Shown here: positions 17,231 through 25,380 of the stretch, piece by piece
How positions within the stretch are numbered: the stretch's first letter is position 1
How the letters are laid out: the number at the start of each line of letters is the position of its first letter
Assembly: GCF_000468095.1 (NCBI RefSeq)
Contig: NZ_ASZC01000019.1
Coordinates: 1 to 64,000 of the forward strand
Reading direction: 5' to 3'
From: Pantoea sp. AS-PWVM4
GTDB taxonomy: Bacteria > Pseudomonadota > Gammaproteobacteria > Enterobacterales > Enterobacteriaceae
DNA length: 64,000 bases
Notes under the pieces: model-generated
Told to the model about the DNA's origin: nothing
The model's input: only the letters and a program-made list of their open reading frames with translations
The model's database searches: none
Position numbers and translations under genes: made by a program

Positions 17231-18559
17231 ATGACGATTAAAAGGCTTAGCCTGATCCTGATTGGTGTGTTGTGCGTGGTCGCAGGCGCGCTGCTGTGGT
17301 TGCTGCGCACGCCTTCTTCCACCTTTGATGGCGCAAATGCGGATCAACCTCCGGTTTCTGCCGAATTGATCCGTCGGGGCGAGTACGTTGCCCGGCTTAG
17401 CGATTGTGTGGCCTGCCACAGTACCCCGGACAGTGCGCCGTTCAGCGGTGGGCTGGCGATGGCGACACCGGTGGGTAAAATCTATACCACCAACATCACT
17501 CCGGACCCGGAAACGGGAATCGGTAACTATTCACTGGCTGATTTTGATCGCGCCGTGCGACATGGTGTGGCGCGTGATGGTCACCGCCTCTACCCGGCGA
17601 TGCCTTTTCCTTCCTATCAGAAGCTCACGGATGAGGATGTTGCGGCGCTTTACGCCTTTATGATGCATGACGTCAAACCGGTATCCCGCCAGAATCGCGC
17701 CAGTGAGATCCCCTGGCCGCTGAATATGCGCTGGCCGCTGGCGGTGTGGAGCGCGGCTTTCTCGCGTGGTGGACCGCAACAGCCGGTGGCAAATCAGGAT
17801 GCGGTGTGGAATCGCGGTGCTTATCTGGTGGAAGGTCCGGGACATTGCGGCAGTTGCCATACGCCGCGTGGACTGGCGTTTAATGAGAAAGCCCTCGATG
17901 CCAGCAGCCCGGATTATCTGGCGGGAGCGCTGCTGGATGGTTGGTATGCGCCCAGTCTGCGCAACGATGCCAACACCGGCATCAGCCGTTGGAGCGAAGC
18001 AGATGTCGTTGAATTCCTGAAGAAAGGCCGCAACCAGCATGCCGTGGTGTTTGGTTCAATGGCTGATGCATTTAACAACTCGACGCAGTTTATGCGTGAC
18101 GATGACCTGCGCGCCATTGCCCACTATCTGAAGTCTCTGCCGCCGGGCAGTAACAACAGTGGCAAGGGTTGGCAGTATCAGCATGACGATGCGCCAGCCA
18201 CCCTCGGTAGCCAGACCTATATGGCGCGATGCAGCAGCTGTCATGGCCCGGATGGACGAGGGCAGGCACCGTGGATCCCGCCGCTGGCCGGGGCAACGTC
18301 GATGCAGGTCGATACCGCTTCCTCAATCAACGTGCTGCTCAACGGTTCGGCACGCGTGGTGGCGGATGGCGTGCCTGATGCCTATCGTATGCCGCCGTAT
18401 CGGAAACAGCTTACCGATCAGGAAGCGGCGGATGTGCTGAATTTTATTCGTTCTTCATGGGGCAATCAGGGTGAAAAAACCGATGCGCAGGCGGTCGGCG
18501 AATTACGCGCCAAAACCGACCCGGCCAGCAGCAACGTCATCATCCTGCAAATGCGATAG
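17231..18559 (+). CDS. Three-heme cytochrome c, membrane anchored
   Basis: A roughly 442-residue c-type cytochrome with three CxxCH heme sites: CVACH, CGSCH and CSSCH, one in each of three cytochrome c domains. An N-terminal hydrophobic helix (LILIGVLCVVAGALLWLL) serves as anchor or signal. It resembles the cytochrome subunits of alcohol and aldehyde dehydrogenases and should carry electrons from the Mo/Fe-S complex to ubiquinone or a terminal oxidase. The start at 17231 leaves a sensible distance to GAGGG; the in-frame ATG at 17222 is too close to it. Confidence 0.92.
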   Translation: MTIKRLSLILIGVLCVVAGALLWLLRTPSSTFDGANADQPPVSAELIRRGEYVARLSDCVACHSTPDSAPFSGGLAMATPVGKIYTTNITPDPETGIGNYSLADFDRAVRHGVARDGHRLYPAMPFPSYQKLTDEDVAALYAFMMHDVKPVSRQNRASEIPWPLNMRWPLAVWSAAFSRGGPQQPVANQDAVWNRGAYLVEGPGHCGSCHTPRGLAFNEKALDASSPDYLAGALLDGWYAPSLRNDANTGISRWSEADVVEFLKKGRNQHAVVFGSMADAFNNSTQFMRDDDLRAIAHYLKSLPPGSNNSGKGWQYQHDDAPATLGSQTYMARCSSCHGPDGRGQAPWIPPLAGATSMQVDTASSINVLLNGSARVVADGVPDAYRMPPYRKQLTDQEAADVLNFIRSSWGNQGEKTDAQAVGELRAKTDPASSNVIILQMR

Positions 18560-18577
18560 CCACAGCCGTCAGGAGAA

Positions 18578-19552
18578 ATGATGCAGAATCTTGATGTGCA
18601 GGTCATCAGTACCGCCCGGCAGTGGGCGGAAGCGCATGAGCTATGGCTGTGTACCGTACTGAGCACCTACGGCTCCTCACCGCGACCACCGGGGGCGATG
18701 ATGGTGATCCGCAAAGACGGGCAATATTGTGGTTCGCTTTCCGGTGGCTGTGTGGAAGAGAGTTTTATCGCGCGGATTCGTGACGATGCCTTTTCGGCGT
18801 CGAGCCAGCTGGTACGTTATGGTGATGGCGGGCTGGCACCTGACCGGGCGCTACCGTGCGGTGGGGTGCTGGATATTCTGGTGGAAAGGCTGCTCCCTGG
18901 TCGTGAGGCTATTGGTTATCTGGGGCAGATGCACGATGCCCTGATCAGTGCGACGGCGCTGACCAAAAGGATTACCCTGCCTGCGCCATGTATTTCACTC
19001 GAACCGGCTGCGTACCGCAGCCGGACCGCGACCCACATCGAGGGGGATGAGGTGACGTTGACCCTCTCTGCACCGCCCAGGCTGGTGATCGGCGGCTTGT
19101 CGAGCGTCGCGGTATATTGCGCCAATTTCGCGCTGGCGCTGGGGTTTGAAACCCTCGTCTGCGAACACCGTGAGGATGTTCTGAGCAATCTGGCTGCGGA
19201 TCTGGATGCTGGCGTGACGCTGATAAAGCTGTTCCCGGCGGTTTATCTTGAGCGCGAGGGGTGTCATCCGGCCACCGCGATCCTGTCGTTAACCCATGAT
19301 CCGCGTATCGATGATCTGACCATGATGGAAGCCGTCAACCTGCCGGCTTTCTATATCGGCGCAATGGGTTCGCACCAGAACAGCCAACGCCGCAAAGAAA
19401 GGCTGGTGCAGTATGGCGATGTTGCACCGCATCAGTTAAGCCGCCTCCATGCCCCGGTTGGGCTGGCGATTGGCAGCAAAACCCCGGCGGAAATTGCGTT
19501 GTCGATTATGGCCGATATCGTGCGCCATAAAAATGGTCTGGCGAGTGATTAG
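18578..19552 (+). CDS. XdhC-family molybdenum cofactor insertion protein
   Basis: A 324-residue XdhC/CoxI-type protein that delivers the mature (usually sulfurated) molybdenum cofactor to hydroxylase subunits. The N-terminal XdhC signature SGGCVEES is visible, as is the C-terminal Rossmann part ending in the GAMGSHQNSQRRKERL region. It follows the cytochrome gene by 18 bp with AGGAGAA upstream, so it belongs to the same operon. Its last 4 bp overlap the convergent GlxA-type regulator gene. Confidence 0.92.
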   Translation: MMQNLDVQVISTARQWAEAHELWLCTVLSTYGSSPRPPGAMMVIRKDGQYCGSLSGGCVEESFIARIRDDAFSASSQLVRYGDGGLAPDRALPCGGVLDILVERLLPGREAIGYLGQMHDALISATALTKRITLPAPCISLEPAAYRSRTATHIEGDEVTLTLSAPPRLVIGGLSSVAVYCANFALALGFETLVCEHREDVLSNLAADLDAGVTLIKLFPAVYLEREGCHPATAILSLTHDPRIDDLTMMEAVNLPAFYIGAMGSHQNSQRRKERLVQYGDVAPHQLSRLHAPVGLAIGSKTPAEIALSIMADIVRHKNGLASD

Positions 19553-20493
19553 GCATCCTTCTTTCCGGTGCGCAGCGCCTGCGGAGGGATGCCGTAGCCC
19601 CGCATAAAAACATCACGCATATGGCGGCGATCGCGAAATCCTGAATCTCGCGCCACCACGTCCAGCGACAGTCGGGTTTGTTCTATCAACAGCCGCGCGG
19701 CTTCAAGGCGTAAACGCTCGATGACGCGCGCCGGTGATTTCCCTGTCTCAGCCAAAAACAGGCGGTTCAGTTGCCTCGAACTCAGATGTACCGCATCCGC
19801 GAGTTGCTCGACGGAGAGTGATTTGGTGAGGTTGCTGCGGATATATTCAATCGCGGTTTGCAGGCGATCGCTGCGCGGTGACAGGGCCAGCAGTTCCGAA
19901 TGCTGGCGCTGACCGCCCGAACGTCGTTGGTTCATCACCATACGCTGAGCAATGCTGCGGGCAACCTCGCTACCATGATCTTTTTCCACCATCGCCAGCA
20001 CCATATCGAGGCCAGCCGTCATCCCGGCAGAGGTCCAGATCTGGTGATCAATGATATAAATCAGGTCGTCTTCGGTTCTGATGGTGGGATGCAATGTTTT
20101 CAGGCTTTGCGCATAAGCCCAATGGGTGGTCGCCCGGCGTTCAGAAAGTAATCCGGCCTGCGCCAGTACGAAAGCACCGGTGCAAATGCCTGCGACGCGG
20201 CGCGCCCGCAAGGCGTGATTTTTCAGGAAATGAACCACCCGCTCGCTAGCCGGAAGTGTGACCGGCGTGAGCACCCCGCCAATTAGCCAGGTATCAGCAG
20301 AAGCCTCATCGCTTAAGGCAATGGTCGTCACACTGATGCCAAAGGAAGAGGAAACCTGACCGCCGTGCTCGGAGTAAACCGCACATTGATAAAAAGGCTC
20401 GCCAAGCACTAAGTTAGCAAACTCGAAAATGGTCAGTGTCGATAACGCCAGTGACTGAAACTGGTCGGCAATCAGCAATCCAACCCGATGCAT
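19549..20493 (-). CDS. GlxA-family regulator (DJ-1/PfpI plus AraC HTH)
   Basis: A 314-residue regulator with an N-terminal DJ-1/PfpI-like amidotransferase fold, whose nucleophile elbow reads ICTGAFVLAQAGLL, and a C-terminal AraC-type HTH (SVEQLADAVHLSSRQLNRLF, LDVVARDSGFRDRRHMRDVF). The start at 20493 (MHRVGLLIADQF) has AGGA upstream and matches the family's N-terminus. It is divergent from the SDR / AhpD-like pair, with 178 bp between start codons, and probably regulates it. Confidence 0.9.
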   Translation of the reverse strand: MHRVGLLIADQFQSLALSTLTIFEFANLVLGEPFYQCAVYSEHGGQVSSSFGISVTTIALSDEASADTWLIGGVLTPVTLPASERVVHFLKNHALRARRVAGICTGAFVLAQAGLLSERRATTHWAYAQSLKTLHPTIRTEDDLIYIIDHQIWTSAGMTAGLDMVLAMVEKDHGSEVARSIAQRMVMNQRRSGGQRQHSELLALSPRSDRLQTAIEYIRSNLTKSLSVEQLADAVHLSSRQLNRLFLAETGKSPARVIERLRLEAARLLIEQTRLSLDVVARDSGFRDRRHMRDVFMRGYGIPPQALRTGKKDA

Positions 20494-20671
20494 TTTGGGA
20501 TCCTTGTATTGGCAACCACATCGATGGGCAAACCATCCTGAAAGAATCAGGCCCTGCAATCAATCTCTTTTGGGCAAAAAGATGTCCGAAATCGTACCCT
20601 TCTACGTCATTTTCTCCTTCCGGCTATGGCGTAACCTCAATGCATCCAACACATCATGCAAGGTGAATGAG

Positions 20672-21478
20672 ATGAGTGATGCAACGAAAGGCACTGCGGT
20701 GGTGACAGGCGCGTCGACCGGGATGGGGGCCATTTATGCCGCCAGACTGGCAAAGATGGGATATGACCTGATCATTGTCGCCCGGAACCACAATCGTCTG
20801 AACCAGATGGCCAGCCATATCACGGCGGATAGCCAGCGTAACGTGGAAGTGGTGGCCGCCGACTTGAACGACGCCGGGCAACTGGCGGCGCTGGAGATGA
20901 AGTTACGCCATGATGCCAGCATTACGTTATTAGTGAATAACGCCGGTATCGGCACACACACGCCATTGGTGGACAGCGATGTCGAGCAAATGACGACGAT
21001 GATTAATCTCAACGTCACCGCGTTGACCCGGCTGACTTACGCCGTTGTGCCAGGATTTATCAGCCGGGGGCGGGGGGCTATCATCAATATTGCTTCGATT
21101 GTCGGCATCGCGCCTGAGATCCTGAACGGGGTGTACGGTGGGAGCAAGGCCTATGTGCTGGCATTCAGCCAGTCTCTTCATCATGAGTTGGCGGATAAAG
21201 GGATTCAGGTTCAGGTGGTGCTGCCCAGCGCGACAGCGACCCCCTTCTGGGATAACGGCGGTTTGCCGTTAAGTCAGCTCGACCCGGAGATTGTGATGAA
21301 AGCCGAAGACATGGTCGATGCCGCCCTGACCGGATTCCTGCAAGGTGAGCTGATCACCATCCCGTCACTGCATGACGAAAGCCGCTTGCAGCAATGGGAA
21401 CAGGCACGTCAGGCCGTGATTCAGGACTTTTCACACAATATCCCGGCCGCGCGTTACCTGGGATCACAGGAGAAATAA
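20672..21478 (+). CDS. SDR-family oxidoreductase
   Basis: A 268-residue short-chain dehydrogenase/reductase. The NAD(P) motif TGASTGMGAIYA is at the N-terminus, NNAG follows in the middle, and the catalytic residues are Ser (INIASIVG) and Tyr-x3-Lys (YGGSKAYVLA). The start at 20672 is supported by AGGTGA; a longer frame to 20495 has no homology. It ends one base before the AhpD-like gene, so the two are cotranscribed. The substrate is unknown. Confidence 0.92.
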   Translation: MSDATKGTAVVTGASTGMGAIYAARLAKMGYDLIIVARNHNRLNQMASHITADSQRNVEVVAADLNDAGQLAALEMKLRHDASITLLVNNAGIGTHTPLVDSDVEQMTTMINLNVTALTRLTYAVVPGFISRGRGAIINIASIVGIAPEILNGVYGGSKAYVLAFSQSLHHELADKGIQVQVVLPSATATPFWDNGGLPLSQLDPEIVMKAEDMVDAALTGFLQGELITIPSLHDESRLQQWEQARQAVIQDFSHNIPAARYLGSQEK

Positions 21479-21479
21479 G

Positions 21480-22022
21480 ATGAGTCGTTTGCATACGGAT
21501 TCACTTGAGGAAGCCAGTGGCAAAGCCGCAGAACTGTTCAAAGGTATTAAGCAGGCGATGGGTAAAGTCCCCAATGCTTATCTGACCATTGGCAGCAATG
21601 CCCCTGATATTCTGGCGCAAACCTTACAGCTTAACGCGGCGCTGTCCAGGAGTAGTCTCAGCGCGCGTGAGCGAGAGGCGATTAACCTCGCGGTCAGTGA
21701 GGAAAGTGGCTGTGATTATTGCCTTGCTGCACATACGCCGCAAGCGATCAAAGCCGGTTACAGCGAGGCGCAGACGCTTGAATTGCGTCAGGGATTTCTG
21801 GTCGATGATGCCAGAATCGATGCGCTGGTGAAGTTTGTACAACTGTTGGTATCAACGCGCGGCACGTTATCCGCCCATCATGTCAGTGCATTGCGTGACG
21901 CCGGTTTTAATGACCAGCAAGTGGTTGAAACCATCGGTGTGGTGACCGCGATTTTGTTCACCAACATGATTAATCGAGTCAATGATACCGAAGTTGATTT
22001 TCCGCCGATTTCATCACTGTAG
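21480..22022 (+). CDS. Carboxymuconolactone decarboxylase / AhpD-like protein
   Basis: A 180-residue all-helical CMD-family protein with the redox CxxC and nearby histidine in SGCDYCLAAHTPQA, the alkyl hydroperoxidase D-type signature. Such proteins reduce peroxides or act as thiol redox partners. It begins one base after the SDR stop, with AGGAGAAATA forming the ribosome-binding site inside the SDR end. A terminator hairpin follows. Confidence 0.9.
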   Translation: MSRLHTDSLEEASGKAAELFKGIKQAMGKVPNAYLTIGSNAPDILAQTLQLNAALSRSSLSAREREAINLAVSEESGCDYCLAAHTPQAIKAGYSEAQTLELRQGFLVDDARIDALVKFVQLLVSTRGTLSAHHVSALRDAGFNDQQVVETIGVVTAILFTNMINRVNDTEVDFPPISSL

Positions 22023-22030
22023 GGTTATGA

Positions 22031-22064
22031 CCAGACAGGCTTTTCAGCACGGAAGCCTGCCTGG
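22031..22064. terminator. Bidirectional hairpin between AhpD-like and lysE-like genes
   Basis: CCAGACAGGCTT and AAGCCTGCCTGG form a 12-bp stem with one mismatch and a 10-base loop. It lies between convergent genes and probably ends both transcripts. Confidence 0.65.
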
Positions 22065-22071
22065 TTGATGG

Positions 22072-22701
22072 TTATTTCTGAAACGCGGTGAAGATAATTT
22101 TAACCCCTAACAACACCAGAATCGTCGAAGAAATGGTGTCAATGGCGCGCTTAAGGCGCAGGTAAATATCCCGTGGTCTTTTCGCGGACAATAAAATAGC
22201 CACCAGTGAATACCATCCGGCATCAATCACAAATGCCATCAGCGGAATAATGTAATAGAAATAGCCGGGGATCTCTTTGGGCAACAACGCGGTAAAAATG
22301 GAGGCAAAGACCAGGGCGGTTTTCGGATTACTCAACTGGGTCAACAATCCGTCACGCCAGGTGCCCAGCAAGGAGTGCGCTTCGGATAAGGATTCAGACG
22401 TCACGCTAAAGGGTTTTGATGCATTCTTCGCGATCTTATAGCCCATCCAGATAATATAGAGGCCACCAGCAATTTTCAATCCGGTAAATAATTCGGGCAA
22501 TGCAATCAGAATTCTTTCCAGACCAAACATCGCCATGATGGAAAAGATCGCCGCCCCGGTTCCCATGCCGAGTGCAGTTAACAGGCCATGTAGTCGCGAG
22601 CGTGCGACGGCATTACGGGCAACGTAGATAAAACTTGGACCAGGGCTGATCACGCCCATAATTAAAACCGCAGCAATCGCCATCAAACTCGACAACAACA
22701 T
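22072..22701 (-). CDS. LysE-family amino acid exporter
   Basis: A 209-residue membrane protein of the LysE/RhtB family, with about six hydrophobic segments and the family's N-terminal motif GVISPGPSFIYVARNA. These proteins export amino acids or homoserine lactones using the proton gradient. The start at 22701 is chosen because GGAGAAACT lies upstream and LysE homology begins with it; the frame stays open to 23004 without similarity. It is divergent from the ACT-domain gene. Confidence 0.9.
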   Translation of the reverse strand: MLLSSLMAIAAVLIMGVISPGPSFIYVARNAVARSRLHGLLTALGMGTGAAIFSIMAMFGLERILIALPELFTGLKIAGGLYIIWMGYKIAKNASKPFSVTSESLSEAHSLLGTWRDGLLTQLSNPKTALVFASIFTALLPKEIPGYFYYIIPLMAFVIDAGWYSLVAILLSAKRPRDIYLRLKRAIDTISSTILVLLGVKIIFTAFQK

Positions 22702-22816
22702 AGTTTCTCCAATCATCACCCTGAAATTATAGGATGCAGAATACACGCCAGGCAGGACTGGGGCTATCCTGTTGTTGGGATCGCAACCAACGACCATGAT
22801 GACAAGAGAGAAAATG

Positions 22817-23212
22817 ATGTCAGGTGAAAATAATCTCCAGGTTTTGCTGCGCACGGCGACGCCCCGACGCAATGAGGGGCAATATGTATTTTGTACGTTG
22901 CAGCAACCGGCGGCTGAGTTGCTGGCACAGGCGGTGGTTGTGGTGCAGGAGCGTGAAGGGACTACGCTGGTGCTGCCGCAGGCGGTGGCGCAGGCACGGG
23001 ACATCGATTATGACTACCTCGCCGGATGGATCACTCTCGAAGTCCATTCTTCACTCGCCGCCGTGGGCCTGACTGCGGCATTTTCTACGGCTCTGGCAGA
23101 GGAGGGCATCAGCTGTAACGTGGTGGCTGGTTACTACCATGATCATATTTTTGTCGACTGGGACGATACCGAGCGCGCCATCGCCGTGATTCGTTCTCTT
23201 GCCGCACGCTGA
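22817..23212 (+). CDS. ACT-domain protein
   Basis: A 131-residue protein of the stand-alone ACT-domain type (COG3602-like). Its C-terminal half, SSLAAVGLTAAFSTALAEEGISCNVVAGYYHDHIFV, has the alpha/beta pattern of ACT modules that bind amino acids. The start at 22817 has GAGAG six bases upstream; ATG codons at 22796 and 22814 are alternatives. Next to a LysE exporter and within 8 bp of a phosphoesterase gene, it could sense an amino acid; the function is not known. Confidence 0.8.
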   Translation: MSGENNLQVLLRTATPRRNEGQYVFCTLQQPAAELLAQAVVVVQEREGTTLVLPQAVAQARDIDYDYLAGWITLEVHSSLAAVGLTAAFSTALAEEGISCNVVAGYYHDHIFVDWDDTERAIAVIRSLAAR

Positions 23213-23219
23213 GGTCAAT

Positions 23220-23942
23220 ATGCTGGTCGCGCAAGTTTCAGATATTCATGCTTCCCCCGACAATGACAATCTGCAACGGTTTGATAAGGCGCTTGCCTGG
23301 CTCGATCAGCTTAAGCCGGACGTGCTGGTGCTGACCGGGGACTTGATTGATAACCAGTGGCTTGCAGGGTATTCGCAGATTGCAGAGCGGCTGAGCCGGA
23401 AAACCTGGCCTTCGCGGGTACTTCCCGGTAATTCCGATGATCGCCGCCAGATGCGTGCTGTCTGGGGGGCTGCCGCCGCAGATGAGTTTCTGCACTTCAA
23501 TTATGATGCTGGAGTTCTTCGTCTGATCGGCCTGGACTCCACGTTGGTGAACACGACCGCAGGTAGTGTAGTCAACCATATTGCCTGGCTGGAGCAACAA
23601 CTCCGGGATATCCATACGTCACCAGCGCTGCTATTTCTGCATCATCATGTTTTTGCTTCGGGGATCCCCTCGCTGGACAATACGATGTGTGCAGGGACTG
23701 CGGAACTGGCCGCACTGCTCAGGCATATGCCCGGCAAGGTTCTGGCAATTGCCACCGGGCATGTCCACCGACCGATCGCCGGGTCATTAGCCGGTGTTCC
23801 GGCGTATATCTGCGGCTCGCTGTGCCCGGCAAATCCCGTCTGGTTTGGTACAGATACGATCCCCCCGGTTAACGATCCGCCGGCGCTGATGATTCATCGC
23901 TATGTGGATAATGTACTGACCAGTCACCATGTTTCCATTTAA
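23220..23942 (+). CDS. Calcineurin-like metallophosphoesterase (CpdA-like)
   Basis: A 240-residue metallophosphoesterase with all family blocks: D-x-H (SDIHAS), GDLIDN, GNSDDR, HHHVFASG and GHVHRP. It resembles the class III cyclic nucleotide phosphodiesterases such as CpdA, though specificity cannot be fixed. The start at 23220 has GAGG at good spacing and lies 7 bp after the ACT-domain gene. Confidence 0.88.
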   Translation: MLVAQVSDIHASPDNDNLQRFDKALAWLDQLKPDVLVLTGDLIDNQWLAGYSQIAERLSRKTWPSRVLPGNSDDRRQMRAVWGAAAADEFLHFNYDAGVLRLIGLDSTLVNTTAGSVVNHIAWLEQQLRDIHTSPALLFLHHHVFASGIPSLDNTMCAGTAELAALLRHMPGKVLAIATGHVHRPIAGSLAGVPAYICGSLCPANPVWFGTDTIPPVNDPPALMIHRYVDNVLTSHHVSI

Positions 23943-23957
23943 CACCGGTGCATATGA

Positions 23958-23972
23958 CGTAGCGGCGCGATA
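23958..23972. repeat. Half copy of the dispersed palindromic repeat
   Basis: CGTAGCGGCGCGATA, identical to the left arm of the full copies for its first 14 bases, without a matching right arm nearby. It lies 11 bp before a degraded DUF924 gene, suggesting that repeat-mediated rearrangement removed the rest of that gene. Confidence 0.6.
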
Positions 23973-23982
23973 ATGACGGTAG

Positions 23983-24141
23983 AGGCTAAGCAAAGGAACC
24001 TCGTACGCGCAAAGTGAACGGGTACATCGCGAAATTATCCTCAGGTTAGGCCGCTATCCGCATCGCAATACGCTGTTGGGCAGGACGTTATCTGCCGATG
24101 AACTGGCCTTTCTGGAGAAACAGCGCTTATCTTTCTTCTGA
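23983..24141 (+). pseudogene. 3' remnant of a DUF924-family gene
   Basis: The frame ending at the TGA of 24139-24141 encodes about 52 residues with the closing signature of DUF924 proteins: HREIILRLGRYPHRNTLLGR followed by LSADELAFLEKQ. The upstream two thirds of the gene are missing, a stop codon precedes the fragment at 23980-23982, and no start signal is present. It is a relic with no expected product. A half copy of the dispersed repeat lies just upstream. Confidence 0.65.
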
Positions 24142-24161
24142 ATTCAGCTACATACCCAGGA

Positions 24162-24202
24162 ACTATACATATGCTTAGCATCTGCCTATACTGTGCATAT
24201 GC
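24162..24202 (+). promoter_or_regulatory. vapBC promoter with direct-repeat operator
   Basis: Two near-identical 13-mers, ACTATACATATGC (24162-24174) and ACTGTGCATATGC (24190-24202), match in 11 of 13 positions. A plausible sigma-70 promoter overlaps them: -35 TATACA (24164-24169), 17-bp spacer, -10 TATACT (24187-24192). Binding of the VapB-VapC complex here would repress the operon, as in other type II systems. The role is inferred. Confidence 0.5.
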
Positions 24203-24244
24203 GCGTGGTGCGCTTTGGTCAGGCCGAACGGAAAGGAGAATATG

Positions 24245-24475
24245 ATGAGAACCGTTTCTATTTTTAAAAATGGTAATAATCGCGCTATTCGTTTACCGCG
24301 CGATCTCGATTTTGAAGGTGTTAGTGAATTAGAGATTATTCGTGAAGGTGACAGCATCATTTTACGTCCCGTTCGTCCGACCTGGAGTTCGTTCAGTCAA
24401 TTTGAAAAGGCTGACGCAGATTTTATGAAAGAGCGCGGGGATATTGTCAGCGACGAAGGACGCTTTGAACTGTGA
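24245..24475 (+). CDS. vapB: VapB-type antitoxin
   Basis: A 76-residue antitoxin with an N-terminal SpoVT/AbrB-like DNA-binding fold (MRTVSIFKNGNNRAIRLPRD), and a C-terminal tail rich in acidic and aromatic residues that should wrap the toxin. AGGAG lies six bases before this ATG; an ATG three bases earlier is the alternative. Its stop overlaps the toxin's GTG start by 4 bp, the usual coupled arrangement. Confidence 0.92.
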   Translation: MRTVSIFKNGNNRAIRLPRDLDFEGVSELEIIREGDSIILRPVRPTWSSFSQFEKADADFMKERGDIVSDEGRFEL

Positions 24476-24891
24476 ATAAGACCTACATGCTGGACACGAA
24501 CATATGCTCATTTATCATGCGTGAACAACCGGAGGCGGTGATCACTCGTCTTGAGCAAAGCGTGTTGCGCGGACACCGCATCGTAGTGTCCGCTATCACC
24601 TATGCTGAAATGCGCTTCGGCGCGATTGGCAAGAAGGCTTCTCCGCGTCATGTGCTGCTTGTTGACGCATTCTGCGCCCGTCTTGATGCCATTCTCCCTT
24701 GGGATAAAGCAGCTGTTGATGCGACCTCGGAGATCAAGGCATTGCTGGCGAGCGCCGGAACCCTCATCGGACCTAACGACACCGCCATAGCCGGGCATGC
24801 AGTGGCTGTGGGTGCCATTCTGGTCACTAACAATACGCGGGAGTTTGAGCGGGTAACCAATCTCATGCTGGAGGACTGGAGTCACCAGTGA
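24472..24891 (+). CDS. vapC: VapC-type PIN-domain toxin
   Basis: A 139-residue PIN-domain ribonuclease. The acidic active site is visible: Asp8 (MLDTNICSF), Glu46 (TYAEMRFG) and Asp103 (PNDTAIAGHA), followed by the family's TNNTREFERV. Enterobacterial VapC toxins of this group cut initiator tRNA; the target here is inferred from family only. The start is GTG at 24472, inside the VapB stop. The pair lies next to repeat fragments and a gene relic, so this stretch looks like accessory DNA. Confidence 0.93.
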   Translation: MNKTYMLDTNICSFIMREQPEAVITRLEQSVLRGHRIVVSAITYAEMRFGAIGKKASPRHVLLVDAFCARLDAILPWDKAAVDATSEIKALLASAGTLIGPNDTAIAGHAVAVGAILVTNNTREFERVTNLMLEDWSHQ

Positions 24892-25023
24892 TTTGGCCTG
24901 GAAAAGACCTCTCGGACCGCTGTCATGCTGTTTCCCGCCCGCGAAAAGGACCCGCTATGGTAAGCTTCCAAAAAGGTACGTAAGTGTGCAAGGTGGCTCA
25001 TAATGTTACCTGTCCATCGTGCT

Positions 25024-25046
25024 TGCGCGATAAATCGTGCCGCTAC
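25024..25046. repeat. Half copy of the dispersed palindromic repeat (right arm)
   Basis: TGCGCGATAAATCG followed by TGCCGCTAC, the right arm of the full repeats with one substitution, and no left arm. It lies downstream of vapC and directly before a terminator hairpin. Confidence 0.6.
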
Positions 25047-25052
25047 ATCATC

Positions 25053-25074
25053 AGCGCCGTTCAGGCGCTTTTTT
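25053..25074 (+). terminator. Intrinsic terminator downstream of vapBC
   Basis: AGCGCC-gttca-GGCGCT stem followed by TTTTT on the plus strand. It ends the vapBC transcript. The stop codon of a possible minus-strand small gene touches its right edge. Confidence 0.8.
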
Positions 25075-25292
25075 CAGTGCCCTGCGTCAACGGCTGTTCG
25101 TAAGGTGATATCACCGCCGCGCCTGATTTGTGCCACCAACAGCAGCAGCCCCGGTAAGGAAAGCGTTGCTCCGGCCAGACCGACCCAGATGATCCTCAGC
25201 GCCGCCATAACACCGAAAACCAACATGAACAAGCTGACGGTGCTGCCTGAAACCTGAGTCACATTTAACTTATATCTCATGGTTAGCTTCAT
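25074..25292 (-). CDS. Hypothetical small membrane protein
   Basis: A possible 72-residue protein, or 68 from the internal ATG at 25280, with two hydrophobic segments (about VSLFMLVFGVMAALRIIW and VGLAGATLSLPGLLLLVA) followed by a basic tail. I do not recognise it. No clear ribosome-binding site is seen, but the frame ends exactly at a hairpin, which favours a real gene a little. It could also be a degraded fragment. Confidence 0.35.
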   Translation of the reverse strand: MKLTMRYKLNVTQVSGSTVSLFMLVFGVMAALRIIWVGLAGATLSLPGLLLLVAQIRRGGDITLRTAVDAGH

Positions 25293-25320
25293 CCATTGTT
25301 TAAAAATTTTTTAATGCCGT

Positions 25321-25348
25321 GGGAATAAACCTGCCGCTCATTCGTCTT
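25321..25348 (+). promoter_or_regulatory. ECF-type promoter motif ahead of catalase operon
   Basis: GGGAATAAAC (25321-25330) and CGTCTT (25343-25348) resemble the -35 (GGAAT-type) and -10 (CGTC-type) elements of ECF sigma promoters, with 14 bases between GGAATAA and CGTCTT. It lies 33 bp before the catalase start, and the operon encodes its own ECF sigma factor, so autoregulation is likely. Confidence 0.55.
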
Positions 25349-25380
25349 ATGGGCTCAATGTGAGCAGGGTGAGCTAAAAA

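Noticed and set aside
22702..23004. N-terminal extension of the LysE-like protein
   Set aside because: It overlaps the divergent ACT-domain gene and is low-complexity; the ATG at 22701 has a proper ribosome-binding site.
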